Assembly (NCBI GenBank): GCA_963575745.1 | Contig: CAUYUJ010020516.1 | Coordinates: 527,936-591,935, forward strand | DNA from: Prorocentrum cordatum | Lineage: Eukaryota > Sar > Dinophyceae > Prorocentrales > Prorocentraceae | Reading direction: 5' to 3' | Length of the DNA stretch: 64,000 bases | In this document: positions 61,932 to 64,000 of the stretch, one piece after another | Layout: each line of letters opens with the position of its first letter | Position numbering within the stretch: the stretch's first letter is position 1 | Made by a program: the position numbers and the translations under genes | The notes under the pieces: generated by a model | The model's input: only the letters and a program-made list of their open reading frames with translations | What the model was told of the DNA's origin: nothing | Databases searched by the model: none

Positions 61932-62105
61932 CAGTCGGGGCGTTGACCTAAGGAACGATAAATAAGGAACGAGGCCCCTTTTCCATAAGTTAACCTTCGA
62001 TTTCCGGTCGAAAACATAAGGAAAGCCTGAGGCAAACTGTGAAACACTTAAGGAATGCTGAGCCCCTCCCCAACGAAAAGGGTTCCTTCTTCAGGGCCCC
62101 GACTG
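61932..62105. mobile_element. MITE family A, copy 4
   Basis: CAGTCGGGGCGTTGACCTAA to GGGCCCCGACTG, 174 bp, TA on both sides (61930-61931, 62106-62107). Very similar to the 4162 copy. Confidence 0.8.
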
Positions 62106-62329
62106 TAGTCGAAAGCAGATCGCCACGCCTGGCACCAGCTGGCCCTGGTCGATGCGGTAAATCGAACCGAACGGAATCGGACTCGCAAGCCTTATTCGAA
62201 CGAATCAGGTCGTAGGCTGCCCTATAGGGGGCTCAAGCTTCGAACTTCGAGCCCCTCTCCCGAAGCTCCCTGGACAACGATCCCTCGCAAAAAACTGTTT
62301 ATCCACGTCACGCGCTTGTAAGACGGCCC

Positions 62330-62830
62330 AGGTCGGCAACCAAGGCCGCCAAGATGGCCCACTATGCCTCGAAGACGACCCAAGATGGCCCTTAGGCGGC
62401 CGAAGATGGCCTCCAGACAGCCCTGGATGCCTCCAAGAGGGCCCAAGAAAGCCACAAGAGGACCCCCAACTGGGCCAGAAGAAGCCAACATCATTGATTT
62501 CCTATTGTTTTTGTTGTAAGATTTTGGCATTCATGCCTTCGTGGGCTTCCGTCAGCCCAAGATTGCCCAATAAGCCTCCAAGATGGTCTCAGGAGGCCCC
62601 CATGAGAGCCCCAAGATGGCCCAAGAGGACCCCATGATGGCCCACGAGGCCTCAAAAACGGCCACACACTGGGTGCAGGGAGCCTCCGGAAAGAGCTAAT
62701 ACGGCCTCATCATGCTCCTCAACGGACCAACACGGCGCCAAGATGGCCCCAAGATGCCCTAGATACAGCCAAGAGAGCTCCAGACTGCCCACGAGAGCCT
62801 AAGGACGGCGTGGAGCCAAGACTGCCCCAC
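62330..62830. repeat. AAGATGGCC minisatellite
   Basis: Irregular repeats of CCAAGATGGCC, CCTCCAAGA and GCCCACGAGG, with a unique A/T-rich patch at about 62485-62545. Confidence 0.75.
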
Positions 62831-62964
62831 GGGAGCCCAGACCATCCCCGAGGCGGCCCAACTGAGGTCCATGAGAGCTCCTCGAGGCGTAAAGGCGAAA
62901 GGTGTCACAAGTCATGGCTCTCCTCTTCTCCCTAATCCTGTTGTTCGTCCTGCCCCTCCTCGTC

Positions 62965-63035
62965 ATCAGAATCCTCATCATCACCATCATCATCACCATT
63001 ACCATCAAAGTCACCAGCATCATCATCATCACCAC

Positions 63036-63067
<32 letters not shown>

Positions 63068-63068
63068 G

Positions 63069-63113
<45 letters not shown>

Positions 63114-63400
63114 GATCATCATCATCGTCATCATCATCATCTTCATAATAATCAGTACGAACATCATCATCATCATCAGTACGATCATCATCATCATCAT
63201 CATCATCAACATCATCATCATCATCATAATCATCCTCAGCATCATCACCATCACCATCATCATTGGCATTACATCATCACCGTCATCGTCACCAGTAGCA
63301 TCCTCATATTGATCATCATCCTCATCCTCATCATCAACGACACCAACGGCACCATTTCCATCACAATCACCATTGCAATCGTCGCCATCACTATCAGACT
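62965..63400. repeat. (ATC)n microsatellite
   Basis: About 430 bp of CATCAT repeats with CACC, AGC and ACG variants. His, Ile and Met/Asp frames across it are artefacts. Confidence 0.97.
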
Positions 63401-64000
63401 CAAGATCATGTGAGACATCCCAATCGTCCGCCACAATCATCCACATTCTCTCCATATCCTCTTCACCATCTCACCGTCATCATCATCCCCATCGAATCGA
63501 ACAGCTGCCTCTGAGGCTGCTGGACGTGCGCAAAATAGCGGGACTTGCCACAAGCAACTGGACACGTAAACCGGGTCCTGCGTCACACGGATACTAAACA
63601 ACTGAAAAACCATTGAATCTGCACGTCAATGATTCAGAATGTGAGCGACTAGCCGAACACCCCTGGAAATAATCAGCCAAGAAATTATACAGTTCGAGAT
63701 CTCAGGGAATCATACAAATCCGCCGACCCTGTCGGCGTGTGTGAGGGGCTTGTCCGTTCGACTCGTCATCTCCGTCATTCGTTAGTCGTCGTCTCTGTCG
63801 TCTCCTTTCCCCTGCGCCCCCCCTTTCCCTGGGCCCGTCGCCGCTCCCCTCTCCTTCCCCAGCGCCTCCTCCTCAAGCGCGCCAGCCAAACCGAACTTGA
63901 GCAACGTCGTAATTGAGTCGAAGGGAAGCCCCTTCCCTTTGATCCCTCCCCCGCCGGGAGGGGGGGGGGGGGTCCCGGGGGGGGGTCCCGGGGGGGTCCC
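63401..64000. other. Unique spacer ending in G runs
   Basis: No gene recognised. The AACGTCGTAATTGAG fragment near 63903 is a third relative of the 43107 direct repeat. The window ends in GGGGGGTCCCGG runs. Confidence 0.4.

Noticed and set aside
62799-63455. Poly-His, poly-Ile and poly-Met/Asp frames
   Set aside because: Consequence of (ATC)n; no unique coding segment.

Overview
The window looks like nuclear DNA of a dinoflagellate, possibly a Prorocentrum-like lineage; the genus is inference. It is GC-rich and packed with simple repeats. It carries a Ty1/copia element and a LINE whose layouts resemble what I recall from dinoflagellate genomes. There is no compact gene array, no operon and no bacterial-style signal. 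Nothing I can name as a host gene is intact.

Layout. 1-14 kb: tandem and dispersed repeats, (GGA)n/(CTC)n tracts, short TIR elements, a 0.54-kb inverted repeat at 9.5-10.0 kb, and short coding-like stretches, mostly on the minus strand. 14.8-21.0 kb: a frame-shifted LINE on the minus strand with ORF1, endonuclease, reverse transcriptase and RNase H, and a (GGA)n tract at each end. 21.5-31.7 kb: two copies of a 1.83-kb higher-order repeat built on 152-bp units; the second copy is split by a complete copia element (23976-30537) with identical 124-bp LTRs and a 5-bp target duplication. 32-33 kb: a 160-bp tandem array. 33.0-33.7 kb: a second long inverted repeat. 34-64 kb: many MITE-like TIR elements between microsatellites, minisatellites and coding-like fragments, plus an 11-copy array at 50.5-52.4 kb.

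The copia Gag-PR and Pol frames appear to be joined by a -1 frameshift. The LINE is probably dead, or its frames are broken by homopolymer errors. At least nine families of short (about 130-240 bp) TIR elements are present in two or more copies; four of these families have recognisable target duplications in at least one copy. Several elements abut coding-like segments, so part of the window may be long introns of poorly resolved host genes. All exon candidates are low confidence and rest only on open frames, composition and possible splice contexts. All similarities were judged by eye.
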